NCBI GenBank assembly: GCA_017559955.1
Contig: JAFYPQ010000019.1
Location: 1 to 51,035 of the forward strand
DNA length: 51,035 nt
Direction of reading: 5' to 3'
Source of the DNA: Bacteroidales bacterium
Lineage (GTDB): Bacteria; Bacteroidota; Bacteroidia; Bacteroidales; G3-4614
Shown here: positions 1-8,498 of the stretch, one piece after another
Layout of the letters: every line of letters starts with the position of its first letter
Numbering within the stretch: position 1 is the first letter of the stretch
Translations under genes and position numbers: made by a program
Notes under the pieces: generated by a model
Databases searched by the model: none
The model's input: the letters and a program-made list of their open reading frames with translations, nothing else
Told to the model about the DNA's origin: nothing

Positions 1-49
1 AGATAACTAAGATAGCTATGCATTATTCACTTAGCTATCTTAGTTATCT
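1..49. repeat. 18-bp perfect inverted repeat at the window edge
   Basis: Bases 1-18 are exactly complementary to bases 32-49, with a 13-base loop. The stem could extend past the window start. The sequence down to about base 80 is a run of degenerate TTAGCTATC/TTAGTTATC units. It may be a terminator for a gene outside the window or an intergenic repeat. The rest of 50-337 is AT-rich and shows no convincing gene; a 66-codon open frame here is low-complexity translation of the repeat. Confidence 0.6.
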
Positions 50-337
50 TAGCTATCATAGTAACCTTAGTTATCCTATCCAACTAAATCTACACCAATT
101 TTTCAACCTTTATAACAGGTTTTTGGCAACCGCAACCATCTCTGTTGCACGACGAACAAACAACGGCTGCTACAATAATACAGGCAAAAATAAAGTATTT
201 CATATATCAAAAAATTAAAAATTACAATAAATAACAACATCAATAAAACGCAAATAAAAAGATAAATATTGTAAAATATAAAACAAATATCCGCTATTTT
301 TACTAACTTAGCAAAGTAAAACTAAAACAAAAAAGTT

Positions 338-661
338 ATGGCACAAAATGACGAACTATTCTATGACGATGAAGATGCAGTAAAATTCATACGTAAAAAC
401 TTAGATTCAGCACTATCGGCAGAAATCTCTGAAGACGATATCTACTATGTAGTAGATTTAATATACGACTTTTACGAAAGCAAGGGCTTTATGAGCGATG
501 AGGATGAGAATGCCGAAATAACCATAGCCGATGACGAAATAATTGACTATGCTGTATCAATGGCAAAAAAAGACAGCCTTTGCAAATTAACCCCTGAGCA
601 AATAGAGGCAATTATTGAGGGCGAACTTGCATATTGCGAATCGATAGGAATGTTTAAATAA
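338..661 (+). CDS. Small acidic hypothetical protein
   Basis: This is a 107-residue soluble protein that I do not recognise. It is rich in Asp and Glu, with acidic runs near residues 8-13 and 54-67, and has no signal peptide or membrane segment. The composition is helix-friendly and the C-terminus is amphipathic (LTPEQIEAIIEGELAY). It is the first gene of a same-strand run. The next gene starts 18 bases downstream behind a good AGGAG ribosome-binding site. A possible -7 box of the TAnnTTnG type (TAACTTAG) lies at 304-311. No function can be assigned from sequence. Confidence 0.75.
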   Translation: MAQNDELFYDDEDAVKFIRKNLDSALSAEISEDDIYYVVDLIYDFYESKGFMSDEDENAEITIADDEIIDYAVSMAKKDSLCKLTPEQIEAIIEGELAYCESIGMFK

Positions 662-679
662 AAAACATTAGGAGTATAT

Positions 680-1366
680 ATGTCAATAAAAAAACAATAT
701 ATACTAATTTTATTGTCGTTACTATTCGCCATTCCGCAAGTAGAGGCACAATTGTTTAATCGACAAAAAAAAGGCGGTTTGTTGAAGGATGTAAAATCGG
801 AGCAACATATCAATATTCAAACCCTTACCGTCGATGAAAATAAAAACATACCACTTATTGAGTCGCCATTGGCACGCAGAAAAATACGTGAATATATGGT
901 GGTTCAAGAAAAGACGTTGCAAAAGCTTAAACAATACGGAATATCTGATGTTGAGCCACAGCGAGGGGGAGAAGTAATAAAAATCACAATACCGATGGAT
1001 AAACTTTTTTATCCTAACGACACAACATTATTAAGTAAAGCCGAATTACTATTACGACCCATAGCCCGATATGGTGCTGAGCAAGGGATGTATCACATTT
1101 TGATAGTAACACATAGTGATAATACCGGAAGTATCGATTATAATTTGAAACTTACCTCTCTTAGAGCAGAGAAGTTATATGGCAAATTAAAACACTTGGG
1201 AGCAAAAACCGATGAGATTGTAATCTACGGAATGGGTGGAGAAGAACCATTGAATGATAATCTAACAATGGCAAACCGTAAAAACAACCGAAGAACCGAA
1301 ATATACCTTATTCCGGGCGAAGAGATGATAAGATTGTCGTTAAGAGGAAAGTTAGAGGCAAAGTAG
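680..1366 (+). CDS. OmpA-family protein, secreted
   Basis: The protein has 228 residues. It starts with a signal peptide, whose hydrophobic core is ILILLSLLFAIP and whose likely cleavage is after VEA at residue 23. The C-terminal half (about 98-212) is an OmpA-like peptidoglycan-binding domain. It carries THSDNTGS at 144-151, the LTSLRAEKLY helix, and NNRRTEIYL at 202-210, which matches the family NRRVEI motif. Asp147 and Arg205 fall where the family binds diaminopimelate. There is no N-terminal beta-barrel, so this is a periplasmic or anchored peptidoglycan-binding protein rather than a porin. The start is supported by AGGAG seven bases upstream. Confidence 0.85.
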   Translation: MSIKKQYILILLSLLFAIPQVEAQLFNRQKKGGLLKDVKSEQHINIQTLTVDENKNIPLIESPLARRKIREYMVVQEKTLQKLKQYGISDVEPQRGGEVIKITIPMDKLFYPNDTTLLSKAELLLRPIARYGAEQGMYHILIVTHSDNTGSIDYNLKLTSLRAEKLYGKLKHLGAKTDEIVIYGMGGEEPLNDNLTMANRKNNRRTEIYLIPGEEMIRLSLRGKLEAK

Positions 1367-1399
1367 GAAACATAATTAACCTTATAAATAGCAATAGCT

Positions 1400-2992
1400 A
1401 TGGAAATAACCTTACCGATAAAAAAGGGCGAAACAACCGATAAAAAGATAACCGGAGTAACAAATATGGTTATAGTCGGAGCCAACGGAGCGGGTAAAAG
1501 TCGCTTTGGTAAGGAGATAGAGAAGCGTTACAACGAAGATACATTCCGTATATCTGCACTAAAAACCGTTATGCCCATAGAAGAGTTGGGAGAAATTAAA
1601 GAAAACTCCATATCGGGCGAGTATTACAGATATTTTGGTGCCAATAAAAACCTGACATTACGCACAGAGTTTGAGCAATTGTTTGCATTGCTCATACGAG
1701 AGGAGATGCAAAATCTTATTGATTATAAAAATGCACTATCGCTTGGCGAGGATGCAAAGCTCAAAACCTCAACATTAGACAAAACACAGGTAATGTGGGA
1801 AAAGATATTCCCACACCGTAAAATAGTTCGAAGTAATGGACGATTGGAGATAGTATCAGATACCTCGACGGGTAACTACAATGCAATGGAGATGAGCCAT
1901 GGTGAAAAGGTTGTACTATATCTTATTGCGGCATCTCTAATAGCACGACCCAACTCGATAATAATAGTTGACGAACCAGAAATGCATTTGCACCCCTCAA
2001 TGACATCGTCATTGTGGAACGATATAGAGAGTCAGCGTCCCGATTGCTGTTTCATATACCTTACACACGACCTTAACTTTGCCGTATCTCGTAGTGGCAA
2101 ACGTATTTGGGTAAAAAGTTACGATGCCGATACCAACAGCTTCGATTACGAATTCATCGAAAATTCCGACTCTTTGCCAGAGGAGATATTCCTCGAACTT
2201 TTGGGAGGTCGTAAACCGGTACTTTTTGTTGAGGGAGATAATATGGCAAGTATCGATAATCGACTATATCCGTTGGTATTTACCGATTATACCGTAAAAC
2301 CACTTGGAGGATGCAGTAAGGTAATAGAGGTAACCAGAGCCTTTTCAGAGATGAAAAACTTTCATATGTTGGAGTCTCGTGGAATAGTAGATCGTGATCG
2401 TCGCACTTCGCACGAAGTTGAGTATTTGCGAAGCAAGAATATATATGTTCCCAATGTGGCAGAGGTTGAAAACCTTCTGCTTATCGAACCGGTGGTACGT
2501 TCGGTTGCACGATGTACAGGAAATAACGAAGAGCAAGTATTCCAAACTGTAAAGCGAAGCGTTATAAAGTTTTTCAAAACCTCAATCGAGGAGCAGGCAT
2601 TAATACATACACGTCATCGCATACGCAACGGAATAGAATTTAGAATCGATACTCGGGCAAACACAATCGAGGAGTTCGCACATCATATCGAACACCTCAC
2701 CGATGAGATAGATTCTCGATTTACTTACACCAAATTAGTCGAAAAATTCAACAGATTTGTACGGGAAGAAAATTATCCTGCTATACTCAAGTTTTTTAAT
2801 CAAAAGGCAATGATAACACAAAGCAGGGTGGTAACACTTTGTGGATTTTCAACCTCCGACCAATATATTAATTATGTATTGTTTATACTACGCAGAGGAG
2901 GAGTAGAAGCTGAAAAGATACGTGAAGCCATAAAGGAGTGTTTTAATCTCGATGTTCCTGCAAAAATTAAACCTCGAAAAAAGAAAAGATGA
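1400..2992 (+). CDS. AAA ATPase with TOPRIM-like (DUF4435/OLD-type) domain
   Basis: The protein has 530 residues. The N-terminal part is an ABC/SMC-type ATPase: Walker A GANGAGKS at 27-34, signature MSHGEK at 165-170, Walker B IIIVDEPE at 187-194 and switch histidine LTHDL at 221-225. A second region from about 270 carries LFVEGDN (Glu278) and, about 50 residues later, IVDRDRR (Asp331, Asp333). That Glu followed by DxD arrangement is typical of TOPRIM nucleases and of DUF4435. OLD-family ATPase-nucleases share this order, and several relatives act in phage defence or DNA repair. The last bases overlap the menA start (ATGA). There is no adjacent UvrD-like helicase, so it is not a Gabija pair. 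The exact role is unknown. Confidence 0.8.
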   Translation: MEITLPIKKGETTDKKITGVTNMVIVGANGAGKSRFGKEIEKRYNEDTFRISALKTVMPIEELGEIKENSISGEYYRYFGANKNLTLRTEFEQLFALLIREEMQNLIDYKNALSLGEDAKLKTSTLDKTQVMWEKIFPHRKIVRSNGRLEIVSDTSTGNYNAMEMSHGEKVVLYLIAASLIARPNSIIIVDEPEMHLHPSMTSSLWNDIESQRPDCCFIYLTHDLNFAVSRSGKRIWVKSYDADTNSFDYEFIENSDSLPEEIFLELLGGRKPVLFVEGDNMASIDNRLYPLVFTDYTVKPLGGCSKVIEVTRAFSEMKNFHMLESRGIVDRDRRTSHEVEYLRSKNIYVPNVAEVENLLLIEPVVRSVARCTGNNEEQVFQTVKRSVIKFFKTSIEEQALIHTRHRIRNGIEFRIDTRANTIEEFAHHIEHLTDEIDSRFTYTKLVEKFNRFVREENYPAILKFFNQKAMITQSRVVTLCGFSTSDQYINYVLFILRRGGVEAEKIREAIKECFNLDVPAKIKPRKKKR

Positions 2993-3855
2993 TAAATAAA
3001 TGGATATCTGCGGCACGTCCCCGCACTCTGCCAACCTCTATAGCACCCGTAATATTGGCAACCACTTATGCTTGGCAGGAGGGAAAAGTTAATTGGACGG
3101 TTTTTATAATATGTATGCTATTTGCCTTGGCGGCACAAATTGCATCAAATTTTGCTAACGACTACTTTGATTATAAAAATGGAAGCGACAAGCCCAATCG
3201 GGTAGGTCCACGCAGAGCAGTGGCATCGGGCGACATAAAACCTCGAACAATGCTACTGGCAACCATACTGACCTTAACCATAGCAGCCATATTGGGCTGT
3301 ATGTTGCTACCTGTGGGCGGATGGAAATTATTACTCTTAGGAGTAATAATAATACTCTTTGCTCTTGCATATTCGGCAGGACCATATCCATTGTCATATC
3401 ACGGATTGGGCGAAGTTACCGTATTTATATTCTTTGGATTGGTACCCGTAACGACAACCTATTGGTTACAAACACAAACCATAGAGCTACCTGTGCTTTT
3501 AGGAGCTGCGGCAATGGGATTGCTCTCATCCAATATACTCTTGGTAAACAACTATCGTGATTACTACACCGATAGAGAAGACGGTAAACGCACATCGGTA
3601 GTAATACTTGGTCGTAAATTTGCCATAGTAACATATCTCTTAAACGGAATCTTGGCAACAGCACTACTCTGTACAACATATATAGGAGTTGCCTTTGCCT
3701 TGCTATTTTTACTCTTTCACTTTAAAACTTGGAAAGGACTAATAAAAACTGAGGGTACATCGCTTAATGCCTATATCGGATTGACGGCACGCAATCAATT
3801 ATTATTTACACTTATATATTTGGCAATACAAATAATCGAAACAATCATAAAATGA
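2989..3855 (+). CDS. menA: 1,4-dihydroxy-2-naphthoate polyprenyltransferase
   Basis: MenA attaches the polyprenyl chain to 1,4-dihydroxy-2-naphthoate, the membrane step of menaquinone synthesis. The 288-residue protein is largely hydrophobic with about eight or nine membrane segments. It carries the UbiA-family aspartate motif NDYFDYKNGSD at 57-67 and a second motif, NNYRDYYTDREDGKRT, around 187-202, both characteristic of MenA. N-terminal WISAARPRTLPTS is also typical. It overlaps the upstream ATPase by 4 bp and the downstream CPBP gene by 4 bp. No other men genes are in the window. Confidence 0.93.
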   Translation: MINKWISAARPRTLPTSIAPVILATTYAWQEGKVNWTVFIICMLFALAAQIASNFANDYFDYKNGSDKPNRVGPRRAVASGDIKPRTMLLATILTLTIAAILGCMLLPVGGWKLLLLGVIIILFALAYSAGPYPLSYHGLGEVTVFIFFGLVPVTTTYWLQTQTIELPVLLGAAAMGLLSSNILLVNNYRDYYTDREDGKRTSVVILGRKFAIVTYLLNGILATALLCTTYIGVAFALLFLLFHFKTWKGLIKTEGTSLNAYIGLTARNQLLFTLIYLAIQIIETIIK

Positions 3856-4724
3856 AATACAATATCTTTGCAACAAACTTTAAAACAAAGTTGTTAACCT
3901 TCCTTTTGGTTGAGGCTGTAATGTTCATAGTAGCTTCGGCTATGATAACAATAGCTTCAAAGCTATTAGCTTTGCCCGAGCGACCACAAATGATGATAAT
4001 GTTAGCCATTCAAGGATTTGTGCTTTTTGTGGCATCGCCACTTATAACTGCGAGGCTAATAACAACACAACCATTTAAATACTTAAGTCTTACAACATTG
4101 CCAACACTAAAACAGATAGTATGGGTAACAATAGCAATGGTTGTAATGACACCTGCATTAAATCTGATAGTGTCGTGGAATGAGGGTATGCACTTACCTG
4201 AGTTTATGTCGAGCATAGAGGAGTGGATGCGGGCAAACGAAGATTCTGCAATGGAGGCAACAAAAAAACTTCTCTCAATAAATACCATAGGCTCATTAAT
4301 AACAACAGTGCTGTTGGTTGGAGCCTTAACAGGAGTGGGAGAGGAGTTGACTTTCAGAGGCATAATACAAAAACTTATATCTGAAAAATGGAGTAATCCA
4401 CACATTGCAATATGGGTAACAGCAATTCTATTCAGTGCAATACACCTCCAGTTTTTCGGATTCTTTCCACGTATGTTATTAGGTGCATTCTTTGGCTATC
4501 TTTTAATTTGGTCACGCTCAATATGGTTGCCAATATATGCACACTTCTTAAATAACAGTATGGCGGTAGTTGCAGCCTATATGCTAAACATAAACCTCAC
4601 TACAGATGAGTACGAAAAGGTAGGTACCGTTGATAATGGAACAATTTGGATGGCACTTGTTAGCCTTATCCTTTTTGCTGGTTGCGTTTATAAAATAAAA
4701 GGGAAGAGGGTTGAAAGTTGTTAG
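3852..4724 (+). CDS. CPBP-family intramembrane metalloprotease
   Basis: This 290-residue polytopic membrane protein carries the CPBP/ABI glutamate motif GEELTFRG at about residues 163-170. Downstream it has the family histidines in FSAIHLQFFGF and PIYAHFLNNS. CPBP proteins are Rce1-like intramembrane proteases; in bacteria many are linked to protein maturation or bacteriocin immunity, but nothing here identifies a substrate. Translation is coupled to menA. The final codons and the TAG stop lie inside the dispersed repeat at 4716-4738, so the extreme C-terminus (ESC) may derive from the repeat. Confidence 0.87.
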   Translation: MKYNIFATNFKTKLLTFLLVEAVMFIVASAMITIASKLLALPERPQMMIMLAIQGFVLFVASPLITARLITTQPFKYLSLTTLPTLKQIVWVTIAMVVMTPALNLIVSWNEGMHLPEFMSSIEEWMRANEDSAMEATKKLLSINTIGSLITTVLLVGALTGVGEELTFRGIIQKLISEKWSNPHIAIWVTAILFSAIHLQFFGFFPRMLLGAFFGYLLIWSRSIWLPIYAHFLNNSMAVVAAYMLNINLTTDEYEKVGTVDNGTIWMALVSLILFAGCVYKIKGKRVESC

Positions 4725-4738
4725 TTTTTAGTTGTTAG
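4716..4738 (+). repeat. Dispersed 23-bp intergenic repeat, copy 1
   Basis: The unit is built from AGTTGTTAG and TTTTTAGTTG. It recurs in exact reverse complement at 49706-49728 and with one mismatch at 20548-20570; shorter pieces lie at 4884-4897, 49897-49914 and around 49939-49980. Confidence 0.8.
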
Positions 4739-4804
4739 CAGAGTAGCGATGAAACTTGTTGTGTCCGCAATATTTCTTCAGATAAATAAAAGGTAAATAC
4801 AATA

Positions 4805-4838
4805 AACAAAGGGTTGCTCTCGAGAGCAACCCTTTGTT
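4805..4838. terminator. Perfect 34-bp palindrome, bidirectional terminator
   Basis: A 17-bp perfect stem centred at 4821/4822 (core GTTGCTCT/AGAGCAAC) lies between the convergent CPBP and manA genes. It is followed by T-rich sequence on the + strand and has A-rich sequence on its other side, so it can terminate both transcripts. The stretch 4850-4883 just beyond carries TTAGACTAAT-type short repeats that reappear near 20791-20820. Confidence 0.9.
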
Positions 4839-4900
4839 CGTATTTTAAACCAATTAGCCTAATATGACTAATTAGACTAATGGCTAACTAACAACTACAA

Positions 4901-5866
4901 TTAAGGAATAAAGCACTCCAAAAGTTTTGCGTTACCCTCAATCTTAACCTCTTCGGTTGTTGCAGGAACAAGAATAGTTTCTCCTTGTTTCATCTCTGTA
5001 ACATTACCCTCGTTATCTGTCAATGTAGCGTTTCCACCCATGCAGATAAAAATAGAGAATGAATCACGGTCTGCCAATTTGTATGTAACCTCACCGTCGA
5101 TATCCAAAACGCTTGTTGAGAAATATTGGCACTCTGCAAGTTTAACTCCTTCGTTAACTTTGGGAGTATATTCTGTTTTAAGGTCGCTGTATAGTTTGTA
5201 ATCTATTGCATCTTTTGCAAGTTCGGTATGAAGTTCTCTGCCGTTACCGTTTTTATCTTTACGATTGTAGTCGTAAATACGATATGTGATGTTTGAGTTT
5301 TGTTGAATTTCTGCGATAAAAATTCCTTTACCAATAGCGTGAACACGTCCTGCGGGTAAGAAGAATACATCGCCACTCTTCACTTCGTGGAATTGAAGGA
5401 CATCTGTAATTGTATTGTTTTCGATGCGTTCAACATACTCTTCGGGAGTTATCTCTTGAGAGAATCCTGAGTACAATCCTGCACCCTCTACGGCTGATAT
5501 GACATACCACATTTCGGTTTTACCGAATGAGTTATGACGCTCTTTTGCAAGTGTGTCGTCAGGGTGAACTTGTATAGAAAGAAAATCTCTTGCGTCGATG
5601 AATTTTATTAGCAAAGGAAAATCTTTTCCAAAACGCTCAACAACGTGTTTTCCCAAAAGAGCAACACCCTCTTTATCCATAACCTCGGTTAGAGTAGAAC
5701 CTTTGTATTCGCCTTCGGCAACAACCGATACATTACCCTCAACTTGCGAAATTTCCCAACTTTCGCCAATACCCTCTAATTTAGGATTAACGTCTTTGAA
5801 CTTACAAATTTCGTTTCCTCCCCAAATAACGGGTTTAAGAATGTCTTCAAACTTTAATGGTTTCAT
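4901..5866 (-). CDS. manA: Mannose-6-phosphate isomerase, class I
   Basis: The enzyme interconverts mannose 6-phosphate and fructose 6-phosphate and supplies mannose units for GDP-sugars. The 321-residue protein is the short bacterial type. It shows IWGGNEICKF near the N-terminus, the zinc-site sequences SIQVHPDD and KTEMWYVI, and the C-terminal-side ligand region LPAGRVHAIGKG. It follows the GHL10-type gene on the same strand by 12 bases, so the two are probably co-transcribed. It may feed the mannose-1-phosphate guanylyltransferase encoded at 44390-45439. Confidence 0.93.
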   Translation of the reverse strand: MKPLKFEDILKPVIWGGNEICKFKDVNPKLEGIGESWEISQVEGNVSVVAEGEYKGSTLTEVMDKEGVALLGKHVVERFGKDFPLLIKFIDARDFLSIQVHPDDTLAKERHNSFGKTEMWYVISAVEGAGLYSGFSQEITPEEYVERIENNTITDVLQFHEVKSGDVFFLPAGRVHAIGKGIFIAEIQQNSNITYRIYDYNRKDKNGNGRELHTELAKDAIDYKLYSDLKTEYTPKVNEGVKLAECQYFSTSVLDIDGEVTYKLADRDSFSIFICMGGNATLTDNEGNVTEMKQGETILVPATTEEVKIEGNAKLLECFIP

Positions 5867-5878
5867 AATTAGTATATG

Positions 5879-7540
5879 TTAGTTAATAATTAGCGGATAA
5901 ATAGCAATAAAGTCGCTGTAAGTAATCTTTAGTGAGTATATACCCTTTTTAAGAGAAGGAATATTTCCCACCTCTTGTCCCTCTCTGTAAAAAACACAAT
6001 CAGAGGTTGGCGATGTAATACTCACACTTTTGCACAAATTTACTCTATCTTGTGGAATAACAATCTTTTCTCCTTCGAAAAAATTAAGAGGAGGTTGAGA
6101 TTGTTGTACTGCTTCGCTTTCGTGATAATAATCGTTTGTTGCCGTAATGGCATAATAAAGACCTTTTTCGTTGTGCTTAAATGAGTTTTTAAAGTAACGA
6201 GCCTCAATTATGTTTTCTGCTAAACGAGTATTAACAGGGTAAGTTGTTGATGCGTATATTGTGTAATATTTGGCATCGCCGTCACAATTCCAAGTGATGG
6301 TTTTGCAACCATCATTAGCATAGGTTATCTCCAAATTATAAGGAGTGGCTTCGCATCCTTTCTTGTGGTTTTTAAGAGGGGGAAATAGAGCCGGAGTGTT
6401 GTATGCATCTGTTTTAAGAGCTGTTGAAATATTCTTTATATTCTCTTCGAGTTGTTTTGTTCGGTAAAACGAACTGCCTGCAATTCCCATCTCTCTGCTA
6501 ATGTAAATTTGAGGCATAAAATCTCTCATACTCCAATTTCCGTCGCTCTTAGCCAAACGATAAACGCCGAGTCCGGCAACAATAGGGTAGCCGTTGCTGT
6601 TTTTAACCCAATCCATAACAAAGGGATAAAACGATTTGTCGGGGTAGTACATCATAGGGGCAACAAAATCTTGTTTGCCGGCTTTGAGCCACGCAGCCAC
6701 ATCTTGGTAGGTAGCTTCCATTCCGCTCCAACCCATCGAAGAGTAGTATCGGTGGTTGTCTCGTTTACCCAACACGGCACTGCTTACCATTACTTTTGGG
6801 TTAAGTTTCTTAACCGCATCATATATAGAATATACAATATTGTTTATATTCTTTATTCTCCAATCTTTAAGGCTCTCGCCACTCTTAGCATACTTCTTAA
6901 AAGTATTAGCGTCGGGGAAATCGTGAGCTCTGTCGGGGTATCTTATATAATCTAAATGAATACCATCAACATTATACTTCTTTACTATTTCGCTAACAAT
7001 GTCAATTAGGTAAAATGCGGTCTCAGGCTCTCCGGGATTTAAATACCACTCTCCTTTATATTTTGTGCAAATATCGGGACGAAGTTTAGGTAGTGATTTA
7101 TTGCCCTGCATCTTTATTGCCTTATCGCTGCCAATATTCATACACACTACCCAAGCATGGCATTGAAGTCCTCTTTTATGACACTCTTCAATTGCAAAAT
7201 GAAGCGGGTCGAAAAGAGGTCTCTTGCCTCGGCTGCCAGTCATAACGGCATTGTATGGTTCAATCTCCGACTCATATAAAACATCGCTTCTTAATCTTGC
7301 TTGAAAAAATACGGTGTTCATATTCAAATCTTTCACCATATCCAATATTTTGCATAGGTCGGCCTTCTGTTTTTCGGCACCCTCCCAATTTGTAGCTTGA
7401 TTTTTTGGCCAATCCAATCCGTAGTTGGTCGTAAGCCATATTGCACGTATCTCGTTTTTAGGGTTTTGGGCATTAGTTTCAACTATAAAAATAAGGGCAA
7501 ACAGTATAAAAGCCCACACCCTTAAAAAAATGTTTGTCAT
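5879..7540 (-). CDS. GHL10/DUF187-type glycoside hydrolase-like lipid-free exported protein
   Basis: The protein has 553 residues from the ATG at 7540. This start is chosen over one 14 codons upstream because it opens directly into a signal peptide (MTNIFLRVWAFILFALIFIVETNAQ region). The catalytic-type domain has the family features EIRAIWLTTNYGLDWP, MNTVFFQARLRSD, HAWVVCMNIG and DGIHLDYIRYPD, characteristic of glycosyl hydrolase family 10-like (GHL10, formerly DUF187) proteins, including DigH, which cleaves denuded peptidoglycan strands. A C-terminal fibronectin-like region follows from about residue 390. The true substrate is not shown; peptidoglycan or a host glycan is possible. Confidence 0.85.
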   Translation of the reverse strand: MTNIFLRVWAFILFALIFIVETNAQNPKNEIRAIWLTTNYGLDWPKNQATNWEGAEKQKADLCKILDMVKDLNMNTVFFQARLRSDVLYESEIEPYNAVMTGSRGKRPLFDPLHFAIEECHKRGLQCHAWVVCMNIGSDKAIKMQGNKSLPKLRPDICTKYKGEWYLNPGEPETAFYLIDIVSEIVKKYNVDGIHLDYIRYPDRAHDFPDANTFKKYAKSGESLKDWRIKNINNIVYSIYDAVKKLNPKVMVSSAVLGKRDNHRYYSSMGWSGMEATYQDVAAWLKAGKQDFVAPMMYYPDKSFYPFVMDWVKNSNGYPIVAGLGVYRLAKSDGNWSMRDFMPQIYISREMGIAGSSFYRTKQLEENIKNISTALKTDAYNTPALFPPLKNHKKGCEATPYNLEITYANDGCKTITWNCDGDAKYYTIYASTTYPVNTRLAENIIEARYFKNSFKHNEKGLYYAITATNDYYHESEAVQQSQPPLNFFEGEKIVIPQDRVNLCKSVSITSPTSDCVFYREGQEVGNIPSLKKGIYSLKITYSDFIAIYPLIIN

Positions 7541-7559
7541 CTCAATATTATTTATATTG

Positions 7560-7567
7560 CGAAGATA
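7560..7567 (-). promoter_or_regulatory. Candidate -7 box TATCTTCG upstream of the GHL10 gene
   Basis: On the minus strand TATCTTCG lies 20 bases before the start at 7540. It resembles the Bacteroidota -7 consensus TAnnTTTG with one change. I see no clear -33 TTTG. Confidence 0.45.
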
Positions 7568-7633
7568 CAACTTTTTTGCCAAAAAAAGATTGCTTTTTTC
7601 TAAACTCTGTATTAATTTTACATTGATTATTGA

Positions 7634-7647
7634 GGCAGTAATCTGCC
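7634..7647. promoter_or_regulatory. Short inverted repeat in the fuc operon leader
   Basis: GGCAG and CTGCC flank TAAT about 40 bases upstream of the first fuc gene, in the divergent gap between the GHL10 and fuc transcription units. It could be an operator or a small leader hairpin. No fucose regulator gene is present in the window. Confidence 0.3.
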
Positions 7648-7685
7648 CATATAAAGCGAAAACATTAACTACAAAATATTAACCT

Positions 7686-8465
7686 ATGGCAAAGAACAGA
7701 TTAGTAGGAGATTATCCTGTAATTGGCATACGCCCCACTATTGACGGACGTAGAGGAGAACTTAAAGTAAGAGAGTCTCTTGAAGAGCAAACAATGAATA
7801 TGGCAAAATCTGCCGCAAAATTGTTTGAAGAAAATTTGCGTTACAGCAACGGAGAACCTGTAAAAGTTGTAATAGCTGATACTACAATAGGACGAGTAGG
7901 AGAGGCAGCTGCTTGTGCCGAAAAATTCAAAAAGGCAGGAGTTGAAATAACACTTACTGTAACACCTTGCTGGTGCTATGGTGCTGAGACAATGGATATG
8001 GATCCGTTGACAATTAAAGGAGTTTGGGGATTTAACGGAACTGAGCGTCCGGGAGCCGTATATTTGGCATCGGTTTTGGCAACACACACTCAAAAAGGAC
8101 GTCCCGCATTTGGTATTTACGGACACGATGTTCAAAATGCCGATGATACAGAAATTCCTGCTGATGTTAAAGAGAAACTATTACGCTTTGGTCGTGCGGC
8201 AGTAGCTGCGGCATCGATGCGTGGTAAATCATATTTGCAAATAGGTTCAATCTGTATGGGTATCGGAGGTTCAATCATCGACCCCGAATTTATTGAAGAG
8301 TACCTTGGAATGCGAGTAGAGAGTGTAGATGAGGTAGAGGTAATCCGCCGTATGGAGCGTGGCATCTACAATAAAGAGGAGTATGAAAAAGCTCTTGCTT
8401 GGACAAAAGCAAAATGTAAAGAGGGATTTGATAAAAACCCCGCAAACTTACAAAAAACTCGTTAA
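7686..8465 (+). CDS. fucI: L-fucose isomerase, N-terminal part (ends at an in-frame TAA)
   Basis: These 259 residues correspond to the first part of L-fucose isomerase, which converts L-fucose to L-fuculose. Family landmarks are [53 protein letters not shown] and [11 protein letters not shown]. The frame stops at TAA 8463-8465, immediately after QKTR. The same frame continues with [11 protein letters not shown] and then the catalytic part, so both halves plus the stop make 597 codons, against 591 residues in E. coli FucI. One base change (for example CAA or GAA to TAA) would explain the break. Alone, this piece lacks the metal-binding catalytic residues. Confidence 0.9.
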   Translation: MAKNRLVGDYPVIGIRPTIDGRRGELKVRESLEEQTMNMAKSAAKLFEENLRYSNGEPVKVVIADTTIGRVGEAAACAEKFKKAGVEITLTVTPCWCYGAETMDMDPLTIKGVWGFNGTERPGAVYLASVLATHTQKGRPAFGIYGHDVQNADDTEIPADVKEKLLRFGRAAVAAASMRGKSYLQIGSICMGIGGSIIDPEFIEEYLGMRVESVDEVEVIRRMERGIYNKEEYEKALAWTKAKCKEGFDKNPANLQKTR

Positions 8466-8498
8466 GAGAAAGATGCAGTCTGGGAGTTTGTAGTTAAG

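Noticed and set aside
101..102. CRISPR array, tRNA or rRNA genes
   Set aside because: I looked for regularly spaced direct repeats and for tRNA-like arms and CCA ends over the whole window and saw none; this is a by-eye negative, not a computed search.
18..218. Open frame of 66 codons at the window start
   Set aside because: It translates the TTAGCTATC repeat into a Ser/Tyr/Leu-rich low-complexity run and has no ribosome-binding site or family resemblance.
1400..2992. Reading the AAA/TOPRIM gene as a Gabija or retron system
   Set aside because: No UvrD-like helicase, reverse transcriptase or other partner lies nearby; neighbours are an OmpA-like gene and menA.
4010..4405. 131-codon open frame antisense to the CPBP gene
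   Set aside because: It lies fully inside a well-supported gene and has no recognisable features; the same applies to the long antisense frames in fucI, lepA, the S41 and M16 genes.
8463..8465. Stop-codon reassignment or selenocysteine-type recoding to explain the fucI break
   Set aside because: The codon is TAA, which ends several other genes here normally, so the genetic code is not altered; only local readthrough remains possible.
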